A stretch of DNA of 16,227 nucleotides. Origin: Spirochaetota bacterium (lineage in GTDB: Bacteria; Spirochaetota; UBA4802; UB4802). The notes beneath the pieces are model-generated. The model had not been told where the DNA came from and searched no databases. It worked only from the letters and a program-made list of their open reading frames with translations. Below, one piece after another: positions 13,879 to 16,227 of this stretch (its first letter is position 1; the number at the start of each line of letters is the position of its first letter). The stretch lies in NCBI GenBank assembly GCA_018399855.1, contig JAGYNX010000016.1:1-16227 (forward strand). Reading direction: 5' to 3'. The translations under genes were made by a program, and so were the position numbers.

Positions 13879-15447
13879 TCAATTAAAGAATTTTTGAAAG
13901 AATGGTAAAAATGAAAGATCATTGAAGATTATAAACACACCCAGCATTATTAAAAACGCGAAACCTATCAGCTGTATTTTTTCCATGATCTTTTCATTCA
14001 GAGGCCGGCCCTTAATGGCTTCGTACAAAAAGAACACGATATAGCTGCCATCTACCATGGGTATTGGCAACAGGTTCATAACCATCAGAATTATGGATAT
14101 TTTAGCCATCAACAGTATAAACGCCTCAATTCCCCGATAATACGCGGTGTCACCAGCGATCTTCGCAATTCTAATAGGACCCGAGAGATTTCGCCGTACA
14201 TCCAGTTCACCGGAAAACATCATACCGATTCCCTGTACATTCAGCGCGATAAACTCAAATGGGTCTATAAGTGCTTTTGTAACTGAACCGGCAAAACCGT
14301 ATTCAATATTTACCATTTCAGGGGCAATAGCTGTTTCTATTCCAACAAATCCATATTTTTCAAAATCAGCATTCCCTTTATATGTTCCACCCGGAGTGTT
14401 TATTGTAAGCACCCTGTTTCCACTTCTTTGCACTATTGAAACAAACTGGGAAAAGGACTGTATTCGCCTGCCATTTATTTTCACGTTTCCATCATCGATC
14501 GATGATTTTATTATATCCAGCTTATCAAGTGCAATTTCATATGTCTCCCCGGGAAAACGCATATCTGTGAATTTCTCAATTTTCAATACTTCTCTCTGCT
14601 GCGGGGTCACCTGTACCTTCTTTTCATTACCACTACGAATTACAGTAAATTCAAGTGTTGTTCCGGCTTTTTTTCTTATATATTCAGTAAACTCCTGTGG
14701 TGTCTCAAACTGCCTTCCTTCCACTGACTTTATTTCATCAAGTTTTTCTAACCCGGCCTGTTGGGCGGGATATCCATCAAGCACATTGGCTATCAACACC
14801 CGCTCCCCATATGGCATCACTCCCACGGTATAATATCCCTTTTCAGAATATTTTTTCGGGGTTACTTTTACCGTTTGCTGCGAATCATCACGCTGATACT
14901 GTATCGAAAGAGGCTTCCCGTCTGAAAATACTATTTTGCTCTGCACGTCACTGAAACTGTTTACTGTTTCATTATTTATTTCAGTAATAATGTCCCCGGT
15001 TTTCAGACCAGCCTGGTATGCCGGTGAGACATATTCACCCGACTTAAAATATTCAGGTATATAAATCTTGTTTGTTTCCACCGAGTAACCAGATATATTC
15101 ATAATGAAAAACAAGAATACACCAAAAAAAAGATTAAACAGGGGACCCATTACAACCGTCACCACCCGCTTCAAGGGGTGGGCGGAAAGAAATTCATATT
15201 CTTTTCCCTCGCGGTCATCCGAAGGGTTTTCACCATAAAATTTGCAATATCCGCCAAAAGGGATAAGGGTTAACTGGTAGGTTGTATCTCCCCATTTTTT
15301 CTTTATTATTCCTTTACCATAGCCTATTGAAAAGACTTCAGCTTTTATGCCTACCATCCTCCCGCCAAGAAGATGTCCCAGCTCATGAACAAAAATGCAT
15401 AATCCCAGAAGGATTACAGCGGCAAGTATGTATGTGATAGTTATCAT
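13879..15447 (-). CDS. rseP: RseP-type site-2 (regulated intramembrane) metalloprotease
   Basis: This 522-residue inner-membrane zinc protease is of the RseP/S2P family, which cleaves anti-sigma factors and remnant signal peptides within the membrane. HELGH at 21-25 in the first membrane helix provides the zinc ligands. NLLPIPMVDGSY (458-469) supplies the second conserved motif with Asp466. Membrane segments lie near 6-24, 97-119, 443-461 and at the C-terminus. Two PDZ domains span about 130-200 and 215-285. A further PDZ-like stretch (about 305-360) makes the protein longer than the 450-residue E. coli enzyme. A start 14 codons upstream is open. The ATG at 15447 is chosen because AAGAGG lies 6 nt upstream, the protein then begins at the membrane helix, and its ATG overlaps the dxr stop by one base. 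Confidence 0.94.
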   Translation of the reverse strand: MITITYILAAVILLGLCIFVHELGHLLGGRMVGIKAEVFSIGYGKGIIKKKWGDTTYQLTLIPFGGYCKFYGENPSDDREGKEYEFLSAHPLKRVVTVVMGPLFNLFFGVFLFFIMNISGYSVETNKIYIPEYFKSGEYVSPAYQAGLKTGDIITEINNETVNSFSDVQSKIVFSDGKPLSIQYQRDDSQQTVKVTPKKYSEKGYYTVGVMPYGERVLIANVLDGYPAQQAGLEKLDEIKSVEGRQFETPQEFTEYIRKKAGTTLEFTVIRSGNEKKVQVTPQQREVLKIEKFTDMRFPGETYEIALDKLDIIKSSIDDGNVKINGRRIQSFSQFVSIVQRSGNRVLTINTPGGTYKGNADFEKYGFVGIETAIAPEMVNIEYGFAGSVTKALIDPFEFIALNVQGIGMMFSGELDVRRNLSGPIRIAKIAGDTAYYRGIEAFILLMAKISIILMVMNLLPIPMVDGSYIVFFLYEAIKGRPLNEKIMEKIQLIGFAFLIMLGVFIIFNDLSFLPFFQKFFN

Positions 15448-16227
15448 TATTGACCTCTTATGAATTCCTTGACCTGTTGTCGTGCCCATCGATCAGCAGC
15501 ATATATCTGCTCTAAATCCGGATCACTTACAACCTGGTGATTTTCTGTAATTGTAGCAACAATTTTTACGATATCTGTAAAACCTGTTTTGCCGTCTAAA
15601 AACGCGTATACTGCCTCTTCATTCGCAGCATTGAGTACAGCAGGCATTGTCCCCCCGGTTCTTCCCGCCCGGTAACAAAGTTCCAGTGCCGGATAACGTT
15701 CCGGCTCATATTTTTTGAATGTAAGAGCACCAAGCTTCTTTATATCAAGATTGCCAAAATCATGACCCATCTGGTTGGGGTAAGTTAGCGCGTTAACAAT
15801 TGGCAGTGCCATGTCTGTAATACTCATATGTGAAATGACCGATCCATCTACAAGCTCAATCATACCATGTACAACACTTTCAGGATGAATAACCACATCA
15901 ATTGCATCAAATGATATATTAAACAGGTGATGCGCTTCGATCACTTCAAGACCCTTGTTCATGAGGGTCGCTGAATCTATAGTTATCTTATCTCCCATGC
16001 TCCATGTTGGATGCTGCAGGGCTTCTTTCGGTGTAACATCATCCAGTTTATCCAGCGGGAAATCTCTCAGGCCTCCACCCGAAGCGGTAATGATAATCTT
16101 CTTTATGTCCCCTGGTTCTCGATTCTGCATAAGTGAGAATATGGCATTGTGTTCACTATCTATCGGCAAAAGTTCAACTCCCCTGCGTCTTGCCGTATCC
16201 ATTACGATAGTTCCCGCCATCACCAGC
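15447..16227 (-). CDS. dxr: 1-deoxy-D-xylulose 5-phosphate reductoisomerase, C-terminal part (N-terminus outside window)
   Basis: About 260 residues of the roughly 385-residue enzyme are visible; the frame remains open at the right edge. Dxr makes 2-C-methylerythritol 4-phosphate with NADPH, the first committed step of the MEP pathway. LPIDSEHNAIF, ITASGGG, HPTWSMG, DSATLMNKGLEVIEAHHLF and HPESVVHGMIE hold the catalytic metal and substrate residues. GTMPAVLNAANEEAVYAFL leads into the C-terminal helical domain. The stop overlaps the rseP start by one base, so the two are co-transcribed. With ispG nearby, two MEP-pathway steps are encoded here. Confidence 0.96.
   Translation of the reverse strand, partial: LVMAGTIVMDTARRRGVELLPIDSEHNAIFSLMQNREPGDIKKIIITASGGGLRDFPLDKLDDVTPKEALQHPTWSMGDKITIDSATLMNKGLEVIEAHHLFNISFDAIDVVIHPESVVHGMIELVDGSVISHMSITDMALPIVNALTYPNQMGHDFGNLDIKKLGALTFKKYEPERYPALELCYRAGRTGGTMPAVLNAANEEAVYAFLDGKTGFTDIVKIVATITENHQVVSDPDLEQIYAADRWARQQVKEFIRGQ

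Noticed and set aside
14147..14833. 228-codon open frame on the plus strand, antisense to rseP
   Set aside because: It is embedded in rseP, whose motifs are intact in the other strand; the frame shows only Ser/Pro/Ile-rich shadow composition.
15448..15489. RseP start 14 codons upstream inside dxr
   Set aside because: The ATG at 15447 has AAGAGG at proper spacing and starts at the first membrane helix; the extension is just overlapping dxr code.

Overview
The window reads as chromosomal DNA of a bacterium, with fairly low to medium GC, short intergenic gaps and no phage, plasmid or RNA genes. The taxon cannot be fixed from the sequence alone. The run dxr-rseP-ispG, a pyrophosphate-type phosphofructokinase, a two-subunit ADP-forming acyl-CoA synthetase and a lipoprotein with an atypical lipobox would all suit an anaerobic or fermentative bacterium, possibly a spirochaete. 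That assignment is an inference with low to moderate confidence.

Left part (1-5770, all minus strand): a transporter of the ArsP_2/putative manganese exporter type is followed 16 nt later by galE. Then comes a tight acdA-acdB pair (ADP-forming acetyl/acyl-CoA synthetase alpha and beta), ended by a hairpin, and then a PPi-type phosphofructokinase. A possible further gene starts at the very left edge. PPi-linked phosphofructokinase and ADP-forming CoA ligase both save ATP, so this block points to an energy-thrifty fermentative metabolism.

Middle (5771-10591): a divergent promoter region separates the transporter from a plus-strand pair. The pair is a small acidic lipoprotein and a free-standing copy of the C-terminal regulatory (LeuA dimer) domain of isopropylmalate/citramalate synthases. 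This pair converges on a cytoplasmic triple-PAS protein with an RsbU/SpoIIE-type PP2C phosphatase domain. A TetR regulator diverges from the PAS gene and has a plausible operator over its own promoter. Next comes an inverted-repeat element of about 155 bp whose arms carry an 8-nt periodic motif. It abuts the ribosome-binding site of a cyclase/kynurenine-formamidase-like metal hydrolase.

Right part (10595-16227, all minus strand): dxr (cut by the window edge), rseP and ispG form the familiar isoprenoid/site-2-protease block. A GH1 glycosidase and a formylglycine-generating-enzyme-like (SUMF1) protein follow, joined by a 4-nt ATGA overlap. A strong 12-bp hairpin sits between rseP and ispG.

The most unusual items are the stand-alone LeuA-type regulatory domain, the repeat element at 9663-9816, the Cys/His loop of the transporter, the GH1-SUMF1 pair attached to the isoprenoid block, and the extra PDZ-like segment in RseP. 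No clearly new multi-gene defence or mobile system is visible. No gap without a gene exceeds 300 bases.
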